Below, one piece after another: positions 1 through 8,123 of a stretch of DNA of 64,000 nucleotides (positions are counted from its first letter, which is position 1; each line of letters opens with the position of its first letter). Origin of the DNA: Gemmatimonadota bacterium (lineage in GTDB: Bacteria > Gemmatimonadota > Gemmatimonadetes > Gemmatimonadales > GWC2-71-9). The position numbers were made by a program, and so were the translations under genes. Location: contig JAZKBR010000004.1 of NCBI GenBank assembly GCA_040388535.1, positions 248,001 to 312,000 of the forward strand, in the 5' to 3' direction. A model generated the notes under the pieces. It had not been told where the DNA came from and ran no database searches. It worked only from the letters and a program-made list of their open reading frames with translations.

Positions 1-522
1 TAGCACGGCACCCGGCAGGTGATGGTCGGTCACCACGACACGAAGCCCGGCCGCCTTCGCCGCCGCGACGGCCTCGACCGCCGTGATACCACAATCGCAG
101 GTGACGATGAGTCCAGCGCCAACGCGCTGCGCCTCGCGAAGTCCTGCGGCGCCGAAATCGTAGCCATCGGTGAGGCGATGCGGCACGAACGGGTGGACGA
201 TGGCGTCGCCCGCACGCAATGCCCGTGTCAGCAACGCAGCGGCGCACTGACCGTCGACGTCATAGTCGCCATGGACCAGGATCGGGACGTTGGCACGCAC
301 CGCCGTGGAGATGACTTCCACTGCGGCGGACATTCCGGTGAGGCGATAGGGATCAGCCAGGGAGTCGAGCGGTGGGCGGAGGAACGATCGCGCGATGTCT
401 ATGCCACCAAGGCCTCGCTGCACCAGCAGCGCTGCGAGCGGCATCGGCAGGGAGAGCGCGGTGGCAAGCGTTCGCGCAGCCTCCCCGTCGGGGGCCGGCG
501 CGAGGCGCCAGCGCGGCGCCAT
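1..522 (-). CDS. recJ: RecJ single-stranded-DNA 5'-3' exonuclease, N-terminal part (truncated by window edge)
   Basis: RecJ is a cytoplasmic 5'-3' single-strand exonuclease used in recombination and mismatch repair. The 174 residues visible here start with MAPRWRL at the ATG ending at 522 and run off the left edge of the window. They contain the DHH-phosphoesterase motifs: HGDYDVDG (metal-binding aspartates) near residue 89, a TCDCGIT segment near 141, and TDHHLPG (the DHH motif) near 166. The start follows the stop codon of the upstream zinc-ribbon gene by 2 bases, so the two are probably co-transcribed. The C-terminal DHHA1 and OB domains cannot be seen. Family assignment is firm because the motif order and spacing are those of RecJ rather than the shorter NrnA proteins. 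Confidence 0.95.
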   Translation of the reverse strand, partial: MAPRWRLAPAPDGEAARTLATALSLPMPLAALLVQRGLGGIDIARSFLRPPLDSLADPYRLTGMSAAVEVISTAVRANVPILVHGDYDVDGQCAAALLTRALRAGDAIVHPFVPHRLTDGYDFGAAGLREAQRVGAGLIVTCDCGITAVEAVAAAKAAGLRVVVTDHHLPGAVL

Positions 523-524
523 GG

Positions 525-1253
525 TCAGACCGTGACCTCGGCGAGATACACGATCGCGCCGCACATTTCACAACCGTCGAGCAGCAACCCCTCGGCCTGC
601 AGCCGGCCGATCCGCGACCGCGGAATCGCGGTGAAGCACGCGGTGCAGGTCGCATGTCCCTGCGGATTCCCGGCCGGGACGAGAATTTCGGTGGTGCGTG
701 ATCCACGGAGACGGTCGTAGCGAATGCGCAGCGGCCGATCGAGCTGGCTCGCGGATGCTTCGCGTTCGGCCTTCGCTTCGGCAAGCTCACCGGCGAGCGC
801 CGACATCCGCTCGTCGAGAACCGCACGGGCCGCCAGCTGTTCCGCCTCGAGCGTTGCCAGGCGCTCATGCGCGCCCTTCACCGCGCCAGCGCGCGTCGAG
901 GCATCTTCCGACAACCGGAGCCACTCCCCCTCTTCCTGCGTCAGGATCGAACGCCCGAGTTCGACGTCGGCCATCAGCTGGGCCGCAACGCGCGGGTTCC
1001 GTTCCTGCTCGAGTCGCTGACGTCGCGCTTCGTGCTTCGCCCGCTGTGCCTCGAGCTTGCCACCGACATCGTCGCGGCGACGCGCGATATCGTCGGCGGT
1101 GCGCGTCGCCGACGCGATCTCCGAGCGGACACGGTCGAGCACGACATCGAGCGCAGCACGCTCCGCCGCGATCTCACTCACGCGTTCGTTGATCTCGGCG
1201 AGACGGCGGTCCTTGATCTGGACGTCGAGCAACTTGGGAAGATCCGGATGCAT
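525..1253 (-). CDS. Coiled-coil protein with C-terminal C4 zinc ribbon (DUF164/CdsZ-like)
   Basis: This 242-residue protein has a long charged coiled coil (about residues 10-175, rich in Glu, Arg and Ala) followed by a basic stretch and a C-terminal zinc ribbon with cysteine pairs CTAC near residue 202 and CEMC near 229. This is the architecture of the C4-type zinc-ribbon family (DUF164). Members have no single agreed function; proposed roles include nucleic-acid binding and cell-envelope or flagellar chaperoning. It lies 5 bases downstream of dnaG and 2 bases upstream of recJ, so it belongs to the replication/repair operon, and a nucleic-acid role is a reasonable guess only. No signal peptide or membrane segment is visible. 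Confidence 0.85.
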   Translation of the reverse strand: MHPDLPKLLDVQIKDRRLAEINERVSEIAAERAALDVVLDRVRSEIASATRTADDIARRRDDVGGKLEAQRAKHEARRQRLEQERNPRVAAQLMADVELGRSILTQEEGEWLRLSEDASTRAGAVKGAHERLATLEAEQLAARAVLDERMSALAGELAEAKAEREASASQLDRPLRIRYDRLRGSRTTEILVPAGNPQGHATCTACFTAIPRSRIGRLQAEGLLLDGCEMCGAIVYLAEVTV

Positions 1254-1258
1254 CGGTG

Positions 1259-3073
1259 TTACTCCTCGGGTGGCATAGCACCGGGGCCGCTGCGCGACCT
1301 CGGGGTAGTGGCAAGATACAACCTAAACCGCGCCTGACCTTCCTTGCTGAGCGCCTGCCAGCGCCGGCGACGCTCGACCGGATCCACCTCTGACGCGATA
1401 TCAGGGAAGTGGTGAATTTCCTCCAGCGCCTCGAGCGCGCCAACATACTCCCGATCGACATCGTACCCTTCCGGGGCACCGCCCGCCGCGGTGAGTCGCT
1501 CCCAGGCGTCCCGGGCCCGCTCATCGAGCACCGGAAGCGCGTCCCCGATCGGGGCATCGTCGGGCAACGCGGCGAGTGCGCCGTAAATCCGCCGGAATGC
1601 CGCCACGGTGAACCGGTCGGTGGGAATCTCCTCACGAGCCCGGGCGAGCCATTCCGGTCGGAGCAGCAGCAGCCGGAGCAGTTTGCGCTCGATTTCAGCG
1701 CCGGGGGGCCTGGGGCCACGGTCCACCACGGGGCGCTCAGCCGGTCGTGACGGAGCGCTGGGCGCGTCCACCACGGGACGCGGCGTCTCATAATGGGGCT
1801 TGCTGGCGACATCGGTCGCTACAACCTCGCGGGGAATTCCAAGCCGTTCAGCTACCCGGCTGATATAGAGCTCCCGGGTGACCGGATCGGCCGCTGCCCG
1901 CAACGTCGGCAGGAGCCGATCGAGCGCTTCTCGCGCGCGTCGTACGTCGCTGAACCATCCCTTGAGTTCAAGGAGGTGCAGCTTCCGCTCGAGCAGGTCC
2001 ACGGCGTCCTGCAGGATCGGTTCGAGGGCGCCGGCGCCGCCGCGCTGGACCACGGTGTCAGGGTCATCCCCAGACGGCATGGTGGCGACCCGGACCCGCA
2101 CGTTGTGCGCGATCAGGACATCGCCCGCCCGGAACGTGGCCTTGAGCCCGGGGCCGTCGCTGTCATAGAGGAGGATCACCTCTTCACTGTAGCGCTTGAG
2201 CAGAGTGGCCTGCGCCTCGGTCAGCGCCGTACCGAGGGGAGCGACGACGTTATCAATGCCCGCCAGTGCGAGCCGCAGCACATCGAAGTACCCTTCGACG
2301 ACCACCGCAAAGCCAGCCTTCCTGATCGCGTGCTTCGCGAGATGGATGTGATAGAGCTGTTCGCCCTTGTGGAAGATCGGCGTCTCCGGGGAGTTGAGAT
2401 ACTTCGGCTCCCCTGCCCCGAGAATCCGACCGCCGAACGCAACGGTGCGACCACGCAAATCGTGGATCGGAAAAATCAACCTTCCGCGGAACCGCGAGTA
2501 GAAGGTGCCGTCGTCGCGGCGCATCACCAGCGCCGCCTCGAGCATCGCTTCATCGCGGATCCCGAGCTGCTTCATCGCTGCAAAGAGTTCATTGCCGCGC
2601 GGTGCATAGCCGAGCCCGAGTTCCGCGGCCGCATCGAGTGAGAACTGACGCTCGAGCAGATAGCGCCGGGCGGTCTCCGCTTCGGGGTTGTCGCGCAGCT
2701 GGGCGGCGAACCAGCCCTGCGCCGCGTCCGCCGCCTGATAAAGCGGCTCGCGCGGGTCCGGGCCGATCCGCTCGGTCGCCTCGGGAATCACGATCCCGTA
2801 CCGCCGCGCGACTTCGCGCACCGCGGTGGGATAGTCCATCCCGAACCGCTCGCGATACCAGGTGAACACATCACCTGCCGCGTGGCAGACGAAGCAGTAA
2901 TAGAGATTCTTCTTCGGAATGACCGCGAAGTTGCGGCCGGTGCCGTTGTGGAAGGGACAAGGACCACGATAGTCGCTTCCCTGCCGCTTCAGCTGGACGG
3001 ATTCCTGCACAATCTCCAGCAGATCAGCCGTGTCGCGGACGCGCTCGATCAGCTCATCGGGAATGCGTGCCAT
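1259..3073 (-). CDS. dnaG: DNA primase DnaG
   Basis: DnaG makes the RNA primers for lagging-strand synthesis. The 604-residue protein has the CHC2 zinc finger at the N-terminus (Cys39, His42, Cys60, Cys63), the RNA-polymerase core, and the TOPRIM domain with EGYFD at 262-266 and DSD at 306-308, which hold the metal-binding acidic residues. A less conserved C-terminal part (about 440-604) corresponds to the helicase-binding domain. Length is normal for the family. Its ATG overlaps the TAA of mutS2 (TAATG at 3071-3075), implying translational coupling. The gene order rpsU-yqeY-mutS2-dnaG resembles the macromolecular-synthesis operon; rpoD is not next to it here. Confidence 0.98.
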   Translation of the reverse strand: MARIPDELIERVRDTADLLEIVQESVQLKRQGSDYRGPCPFHNGTGRNFAVIPKKNLYYCFVCHAAGDVFTWYRERFGMDYPTAVREVARRYGIVIPEATERIGPDPREPLYQAADAAQGWFAAQLRDNPEAETARRYLLERQFSLDAAAELGLGYAPRGNELFAAMKQLGIRDEAMLEAALVMRRDDGTFYSRFRGRLIFPIHDLRGRTVAFGGRILGAGEPKYLNSPETPIFHKGEQLYHIHLAKHAIRKAGFAVVVEGYFDVLRLALAGIDNVVAPLGTALTEAQATLLKRYSEEVILLYDSDGPGLKATFRAGDVLIAHNVRVRVATMPSGDDPDTVVQRGGAGALEPILQDAVDLLERKLHLLELKGWFSDVRRAREALDRLLPTLRAAADPVTRELYISRVAERLGIPREVVATDVASKPHYETPRPVVDAPSAPSRPAERPVVDRGPRPPGAEIERKLLRLLLLRPEWLARAREEIPTDRFTVAAFRRIYGALAALPDDAPIGDALPVLDERARDAWERLTAAGGAPEGYDVDREYVGALEALEEIHHFPDIASEVDPVERRRRWQALSKEGQARFRLYLATTPRSRSGPGAMPPEE

Positions 3074-5517
3074 TACTTGAACACCGCGATCGTCACGCCG
3101 GTGCCACCCTGCTGCCGTGGGGCGAACTCGAACGACGCGACCCGCCGGTCGCCCTTCAGCAGACGCTGGACAACATCACGGAGCACGCCGGTTCCCATGC
3201 CGTGAATGATACGAAGGTGCGGCTGCTCGGCGAGCGTTGCCCCGTCGATGGCCGCATGGACCATTGACTCCGCCTCGTCGGCGCGCATCCCGAGCAGGTT
3301 GATCTCGTAGGCCGCCTCCCGCGCGGGGTCATCGCCCGACGTTCGCTCCGGCTTCGGCGCAGCCGTGCGCCCGGTCTTGGCCAGGAGCACCAGCGACTTC
3401 GCGGCAACGACGAGGCGCATCGTTCCGACCATCACCACGGCCTTGCCATCGCTCCTCAGCTCCGCGACCTCTCCCACCGATCCGGTAGTCAGGCGCACAC
3501 GCGCGCCCACGGCGAGGCGCTCCCCTGCGCCAGCCGGCAACGCATCCGGTTCATCGAGTCGCCGCGTCTCCTCGCGCACGCCTTCCTCAAGGATGCGTCG
3601 CGCCTCGCGCGCCGCTGCCTCGTCGGCCGCACCCTTCGCGAGCGCCAGCGCCTCCTCGACTCGCTTGCGCGCTTCGAGCAGGTACGCCTTCGCCTGTCGC
3701 GCACGATCGCGCTCGGCCTCCTTCTCCTGCCGTCGCAATTCATTCTCGCGTGCCTGCTGCGATGACTCGGTAACGCCAGCGACCGCCTCACGCCGATCGA
3801 CTTCGATTGCTCGTTCCACGAGGGCACTTTCTTCGCGGGTCAGTGCCTGCTCGCGTGCCTCGACCGTCGCAAGGAGCCGATCGAGTTCTCGTTCCGCCTC
3901 AGGGACAAGTGCCTCGGCCTGGGCGAGCACCGCGGCATCCACGCCGAGACGACGCGCAATCGCCAGTCCGTAGGATCGTCCAGGAATTCCCTTGGTGAAC
4001 CGGTACGTCGGCGACAGCGTCGTGGCATCGAAGTGGAGCGAGCCGTTGACCACGCCCGGCACACGCATCGCCAGCGACTTGAGCGTACCGAGGTGCGTGG
4101 TGGCCAGGGTCAGCGTGCCGCGCCGCGTGAGCGTTTCGAGCACGGCCATCGCAAGTGCGCCACCTTCCGCGGGGTCAGTCCCCGATCCCACCTCGTCGAG
4201 CACCACCAGCGTGGCATCGTCGGCAGCATCGAGGATGCGACGGAGCTCGGCCACATGGGCCGAAAAGGTGGAGAGATCGGCTGCGAGCGATTGATGGTCG
4301 CCGATGTCGACGAAGATCTGGCGCACGACGGGAAGCACGCTCGCGGCGCCAAGCGGCGGCACGATGCCGCTCTGGGCGAGCGCGAGCATCAGGCCGGTCG
4401 CCTTGAGCAGCACCGTCTTGCCCCCGGTGTTCGGCCCCGAGATGAGCAGGGTGCGCTCACCCGGATCGAGGACCAGGTCGAAGGGCACCACGGCGATGCC
4501 GCGCGCGAGAAGCAGCGGGTGTCGCGCGTTGCGCAGGGCGAGCGTGCCCCCGGCAGGCGCGATCACCGGCACTTCGCCCTCGGTCTCGAACGCCCATCGC
4601 GCCCTGGCCACGATGGTGTCGACCTCGACGGCCACATGGTGCAGTGCCTTGATCGTCTCGCGACTCGGCCGCAGTGACTCGGTGAGTTCCCGCAGCACTT
4701 TCAGGGTCTCGCGCTCCTCGGCGATTACCGCAGCGCGCACGGCGTTCCCCAGTTCGATCGCGGCGCTCGGCTCGATGAAGAGTGTCCCGGCACTTCCGGA
4801 TTCATCATGGATGATTCCTTCGGGGCGCGATCGCGCGTCACGACGCACCGGAATCACATACCGGCCGCCGCGCATGGTGACCGTTGCTCCGCCCGGCACC
4901 GCCGCGCCATCGAGGTCGCGCAGGAGCGTCTCGAGTCGGCGCACGAGGCGCTCGCGGGCCGCGTGCACCTCACGGCGCGCTGCGGCCAGCGCCGGCGAGG
5001 CACTGTCGAGCAGTTCGCCGTCGTCACCGATCGAGCGATCCAGCAGTCGTTCGACTGAACGATCCACAGGAGGCACCCGCAACATCGCCAGTCGCGGGCA
5101 GGCGTCTGCGACACGCTCGAGTTCGTTCGCGATGGCCCGGCCGGCGGCAAGTGTGAGCTTCACATCGGCGAGTTCGCCCAGCTCGAGGACACTGCCGTCC
5201 ACACGCAGCCGGCCGAGCGCACCACGCAGCTGCGGCACGGGAGCGACGGCGATCGACTCACCGCGCCGCAGGAGCGCCAGCAATTCTCCTACATAGGCGA
5301 GTTCGAAACGGATCCAGTCGGCATCCGTGCTGGGACGTCGCGCGCGAATCGCTTCCGCGCCCAACGGACCAGCCGAATATTCCGCCACGACCTCGAGCGC
5401 GACTTCGAACTCGAGCGAGTCAAGCGCATCAGCGGAGTGGGCAGGGTCCAATGGCGACGGGGTGCCGTCCTCGACAAAGGACCGCACCCCGTGCGTGGCC
5501 AACGATGGAGCGGTCAT
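3073..5517 (-). CDS. mutS2: MutS2 endonuclease/ATPase with C-terminal Smr domain
   Basis: MutS2 is a MutS-family ATPase that, unlike MutS, lacks the mismatch-recognition domain; it has been linked to recombination control and, in some bacteria, to collided-ribosome rescue. In this 814-residue protein the Walker A motif GPNTGGKT sits at 361-368, followed by the Walker B/signature region with ATLVVLDEVGSGTDP near 440-455. A long Arg/Glu/Ala coiled coil (about 525-650) and a C-terminal Smr nuclease domain (about 733-814, with LLGMRADEAE and HGMGTGVLR) complete the usual layout. The ATG at 5517 overlaps the yqeY stop by 4 bases (ATGA). The dnaG start overlaps its own stop, placing it firmly within this operon. 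Confidence 0.97.
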   Translation of the reverse strand: MTAPSLATHGVRSFVEDGTPSPLDPAHSADALDSLEFEVALEVVAEYSAGPLGAEAIRARRPSTDADWIRFELAYVGELLALLRRGESIAVAPVPQLRGALGRLRVDGSVLELGELADVKLTLAAGRAIANELERVADACPRLAMLRVPPVDRSVERLLDRSIGDDGELLDSASPALAAARREVHAARERLVRRLETLLRDLDGAAVPGGATVTMRGGRYVIPVRRDARSRPEGIIHDESGSAGTLFIEPSAAIELGNAVRAAVIAEERETLKVLRELTESLRPSRETIKALHHVAVEVDTIVARARWAFETEGEVPVIAPAGGTLALRNARHPLLLARGIAVVPFDLVLDPGERTLLISGPNTGGKTVLLKATGLMLALAQSGIVPPLGAASVLPVVRQIFVDIGDHQSLAADLSTFSAHVAELRRILDAADDATLVVLDEVGSGTDPAEGGALAMAVLETLTRRGTLTLATTHLGTLKSLAMRVPGVVNGSLHFDATTLSPTYRFTKGIPGRSYGLAIARRLGVDAAVLAQAEALVPEAERELDRLLATVEAREQALTREESALVERAIEVDRREAVAGVTESSQQARENELRRQEKEAERDRARQAKAYLLEARKRVEEALALAKGAADEAAAREARRILEEGVREETRRLDEPDALPAGAGERLAVGARVRLTTGSVGEVAELRSDGKAVVMVGTMRLVVAAKSLVLLAKTGRTAAPKPERTSGDDPAREAAYEINLLGMRADEAESMVHAAIDGATLAEQPHLRIIHGMGTGVLRDVVQRLLKGDRRVASFEFAPRQQGGTGVTIAVFK

Positions 5518-5954
5518 CCCTGCTGCAGTGCCTCTCGAGCAATCTGGTTGATCACCTTGCCGTCCGCCTTCCCCTTGAAGCGGGTCATGAGGGCCGCCAT
5601 CACCTTGCCCAGATCGGCCGCGCCCGCAGCAATCGCTTCGCGTGCGGCAGCCCGGATCTCTTCGGGATCGGCCTCGGCAGGCAGGTAGGCGCGGAGGACG
5701 CCGATTTCGTATTCCTCCTTGCCGACAAGATCGAGTCGCGCCGCCTTGGTGAACTGCTCCACCGAGTCGAGGCGCTGCTTGATCTGCTTGCGGAGGATGT
5801 CGGCGATCTCATCGTCGGTCGGCTCTCGGCCGAGTTCGATCTCGCGGTTCTTGAACGACGAAAGGACCGTCCCCAGTACCAGGGTCCGGTCCTTGTCTGA
5901 CGCCTTCCGCGCACCGACCTGATCGGCGCGCAGACGGGCGGCAATCTCAGGCAT
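5514..5954 (-). CDS. yqeY: GatB/YqeY domain protein
   Basis: The 146-residue protein matches the stand-alone YqeY family, homologous to the C-terminal tail of GatB in the Asp/Glu-tRNA amidotransferase. Recognisable features are the N-terminal segment [19 protein letters not shown], the middle [13 protein letters not shown], and the [18 protein letters not shown] segment near the C-terminus. Its actual role is uncertain; tRNA-related or stress functions have been proposed. It starts inside the last codons of rpsU (8-base overlap) and its stop overlaps the mutS2 start by 4 bases. This rpsU-yqeY adjacency is widespread in bacteria, which supports the call. Confidence 0.93.
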   Translation of the reverse strand: MPEIAARLRADQVGARKASDKDRTLVLGTVLSSFKNREIELGREPTDDEIADILRKQIKQRLDSVEQFTKAARLDLVGKEEYEIGVLRAYLPAEADPEEIRAAAREAIAAGAADLGKVMAALMTRFKGKADGKVINQIAREALQQG

Positions 5955-6138
5955 GCGAAGGGCGACGACGCGTCTTGCGCTGCGCGGCGTTCATCTTGCG
6001 CTTCCGCTTCTCGCTGGGCTTCTCGTAGTGACGATGCTTGCGGAGATCCGACAGGATCCCGGCCTTCTCGCACTTCTTCTTGAAGCGCTTCAACGCGCGC
6101 TCGAAGCTTTCATCCTCGTGGATGACGACTTCCGACAT
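5947..6138 (-). CDS. rpsU: Small ribosomal subunit protein bS21
   Basis: bS21 is a basic protein of the small-subunit platform near the anti-Shine-Dalgarno region of 16S rRNA. The 63-residue product starts [20 protein letters not shown] and ends in the typical Lys/Arg-rich tail with [14 protein letters not shown]. Length and motif are standard. A purine-rich GAGAGGGG ribosome-binding site lies about 8-14 bases before the ATG. It is the first gene of the rpsU-yqeY-mutS2-dnaG run and has an 88-bp gap upstream that can hold its own promoter. Confidence 0.97.
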   Translation of the reverse strand: MSEVVIHEDESFERALKRFKKKCEKAGILSDLRKHRHYEKPSEKRKRKMNAAQRKTRRRPSHA

Positions 6139-6194
6139 TAAAAATCACCCCTCTCTAGCTCCGGTCAGGGAGCGGTTGGTGCATAGCAGGGGAA

Positions 6195-6223
6195 AGATTA
6201 ACGGCCGGACGGGGCTGAGGCAA
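6195..6223 (-). promoter_or_regulatory. Candidate sigma-70-type promoter for rpsU operon
   Basis: On the minus strand the sequence TTGCCT (6218-6223) is followed, after exactly 17 bases, by TAATCT (6195-6200), in the only sizeable gap (6139-6226) between the HIT gene and rpsU. The -35 element matches 4 of 6 and the -10 only 3 of 6 consensus bases. The site is therefore weak by sequence, but position and spacing suit an rpsU promoter with a leader of about 50 bases. No terminator hairpin was seen in the same gap. Confidence 0.35.
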
Positions 6224-6226
6224 CCT

Positions 6227-6574
6227 TCATCCAGGGGGCCAATGGAGCTGGCGGCCGCCCAGCAGGTGAAGATGAAGGTGCCCGACACTCTGCCCCCCGT
6301 CCCGGCCCGTGTTCATCACCAGGCGGTATCCACCTGCGGCGAGCCCGAGATCGGCGGCCACCTGGACCCCCAGGGACATCACCTCGCCCAAGGCCTCCTT
6401 CCCCCCCTCGCCCGTGGCGGTGGCCGCCGAGTCGAAATGGGTCAGCGGGATCACCAGGACGTGGACCGGGGCCTGCGGATTGAGGTCGCGGAACGCTAGC
6501 GCGTGGGCGCTCCGGCCGACGACCTGGGCGGGAATCTCCCCGGCTGCGATTCGGCAGAAGATGCAGTCACTCAT
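6227..6574 (-). CDS. HIT (histidine triad) family nucleotide-binding protein
   Basis: A 115-residue HINT-type phosphoramidase/nucleotide hydrolase. The N-terminus MSDCIFCRIAAGEIPA carries the zinc-binding CxxC often seen in this branch, the central ALAFRDLNPQAPVHVLVIP is the family signature, and the catalytic triad His99-Leu-His101-Leu-His103 sits in GHLHLHLLGG. Members hydrolyse AMP-lysine, AMP-NH2 or aminoacyl-adenylates; the physiological substrate here is unknown. Its ATG overlaps the rsmE stop by 4 bases, and it is the last gene of the leftward hemW-to-HIT run before the rpsU gap. Confidence 0.95.
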   Translation of the reverse strand: MSDCIFCRIAAGEIPAQVVGRSAHALAFRDLNPQAPVHVLVIPLTHFDSAATATGEGGKEALGEVMSLGVQVAADLGLAAGGYRLVMNTGRDGGQSVGHLHLHLLGGRQLHWPPG

Positions 6575-7287
6575 CGCGTGAGCCTGGCGCGTTCGCGCTG
6601 TTGCAGGGTGAGGACGGCAGCAGCGGCCGTCGCCGTCTCGAAGCGAAGGATGTGCGGTCCGAACCAGACGCCGGTCGCGTCGAGTCGCTCGCGGAGCCAG
6701 GCCTCCTCGGCTGGCGTGAAACCACCCTCGGGGCCGATGACCCAGCCGACCGGCTCCTGCTCACGAAGCGGTGCCAATGGTGCGCCTGCCGGATCGCCGA
6801 AGAACCAGCGTACACCGCTGCCGGTGATACCAAGCTCGACGAGTGGCATCACGTCATCGAGCACCGGCAGCCACGGGTTCCCGGACTGCTTGCACGCTTC
6901 ACGCGCGCGACGTCGTCCCTTCTCGACGCCGGCACCCCGCAGCCGACTCTCCACCTGTCGTGATCGCTCGGTCTCGACCGGGACAATCCGGGTGATGCCC
7001 AGTTCGCCGCACTGCTGCACCACCGAAAGGAAACGATCGCGGTCACCAGCGCCGAGTGCGACGACGAGGGTCGCCGGTTCGGGGAGATTCCGCAGCTCGG
7101 TCACCCTCGCGGACCAGCGCTTCCCATTACGCTCCAGAATTGCGGTCGCGACGCTCCCTTTTCCGTCGAGCAGTTCTACCGTTTCACCTTCGCGGCCACG
7201 GCGCACGTCGGCGTGGTGCGTTTCATCCTCGTCCAGTTCGAGGAGTGCCCCGACCAGCAGGACGCCCTGTTCGACAAAGAACCGCAT
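6571..7287 (-). CDS. rsmE: 16S rRNA (uracil-1498-N3)-methyltransferase RsmE
   Basis: RsmE methylates N3 of U1498 in 16S rRNA of the assembled small subunit, using S-adenosylmethionine. The 238-residue protein starts MRFFVEQG at 7287; an in-frame start 27 bases further upstream is less likely because 7287 gives a TGATG junction with the prmA stop. It has the PUA-like N-terminal domain, the basic RDRFLSVVQQCGELGI helix and the SPOUT-class knotted methyltransferase motif with VIGPEGGFTPAEE, then RILRFETATAAA at the C-terminus. The prmA-rsmE pair is common downstream of dnaJ in many bacteria. Confidence 0.96.
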   Translation of the reverse strand: MRFFVEQGVLLVGALLELDEDETHHADVRRGREGETVELLDGKGSVATAILERNGKRWSARVTELRNLPEPATLVVALGAGDRDRFLSVVQQCGELGITRIVPVETERSRQVESRLRGAGVEKGRRRAREACKQSGNPWLPVLDDVMPLVELGITGSGVRWFFGDPAGAPLAPLREQEPVGWVIGPEGGFTPAEEAWLRERLDATGVWFGPHILRFETATAAAAVLTLQQRERARLTR

Positions 7288-8123
7288 CACGTCCGGCGCG
7301 CGGCGACGGCCCACCAGCCGGCGTCGCGAAGATCTTCGACGACCAAGAAGGCGTGGCGTTCGAGGACCGGGCGGAACAGCGACTCTTCGGCCTCTTCCAT
7401 CCCGGAGAAGATCGCAAGTCCGCCGGGAACGAGCGCCTTCTCGATGCTGGGCATGAGAAGCGTGTTGACGGAGCGGAGAATGTTGCTGCAGACAATCTCG
7501 GCCGGCCCGGCCAGCACCCCGAGTTCGCCGGCATCTCCCACAAGAAAGGTGACCCGATCCGCCACGCCGTTTCTGCCGGCGTTCGCTTCAGCGATCGGAA
7601 ACGCCTCGTCATCCACTTCGATACCGATCGCCGAGACGGCGCCAAGCTTGGCAGCAGCAATCGCCAGGATACCCGAACCACTGCCGAAATCGAGCACGCG
7701 TTGGCCTGGCACGAGATGCCGCTGGAGCAGCTCGAGCGCGGCGCGCGTCGAGCCATGCTCACCACTGCCGAAGGCCGACTCGGGATCAAGCGTAAGGACC
7801 ACCTGATCGCCTGATGGCGTGACCGGTAACCATGATGGCGTCAGGGCCAGGCGCCCGAAGTTTCGCGTGATGATGCCGTCGCGCCACCGCACCGACCAGT
7901 CGACTGGATCGAGAGGTGTCACGGCGCCTTCGACGTCGGCGAAGATCAGCGAGAGTTCTGCGACGATCCGCTTGGCATCGGCCTCGGACGTCGCCACCGT
8001 GAGCAGCGATCCGGCATCCGGCTCTTCGACTCCCTGCCCCGTTGCCGCCACCAGTGCCGCCGCGACCGCATCGGTATCCGCGTCGCGGCAGGTGATCGCG
8101 ATGCGCCACCATTGATGCGTCAC
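7287..8123 (-). CDS. prmA: Ribosomal protein L11 methyltransferase PrmA
   Basis: PrmA trimethylates lysine residues and the N-terminus of ribosomal protein uL11 with S-adenosylmethionine. The 278-residue protein has an N-terminal substrate-recognition domain and a Rossmann methyltransferase with DPESAFGSGEHGSTR followed by VLDFGSGSGILAIAAAKLGA (motif I). The catalytic-domain motif IVCSNIL near residue 216 replaces the more usual ANIL but is similar. Translation begins at a GTG (8123) that forms a GTGA junction with the dnaJ stop. It ends overlapping the rsmE ATG by 1 base. Confidence 0.95.
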   Translation of the reverse strand: MTHQWWRIAITCRDADTDAVAAALVAATGQGVEEPDAGSLLTVATSEADAKRIVAELSLIFADVEGAVTPLDPVDWSVRWRDGIITRNFGRLALTPSWLPVTPSGDQVVLTLDPESAFGSGEHGSTRAALELLQRHLVPGQRVLDFGSGSGILAIAAAKLGAVSAIGIEVDDEAFPIAEANAGRNGVADRVTFLVGDAGELGVLAGPAEIVCSNILRSVNTLLMPSIEKALVPGGLAIFSGMEEAEESLFRPVLERHAFLVVEDLRDAGWWAVAARRT

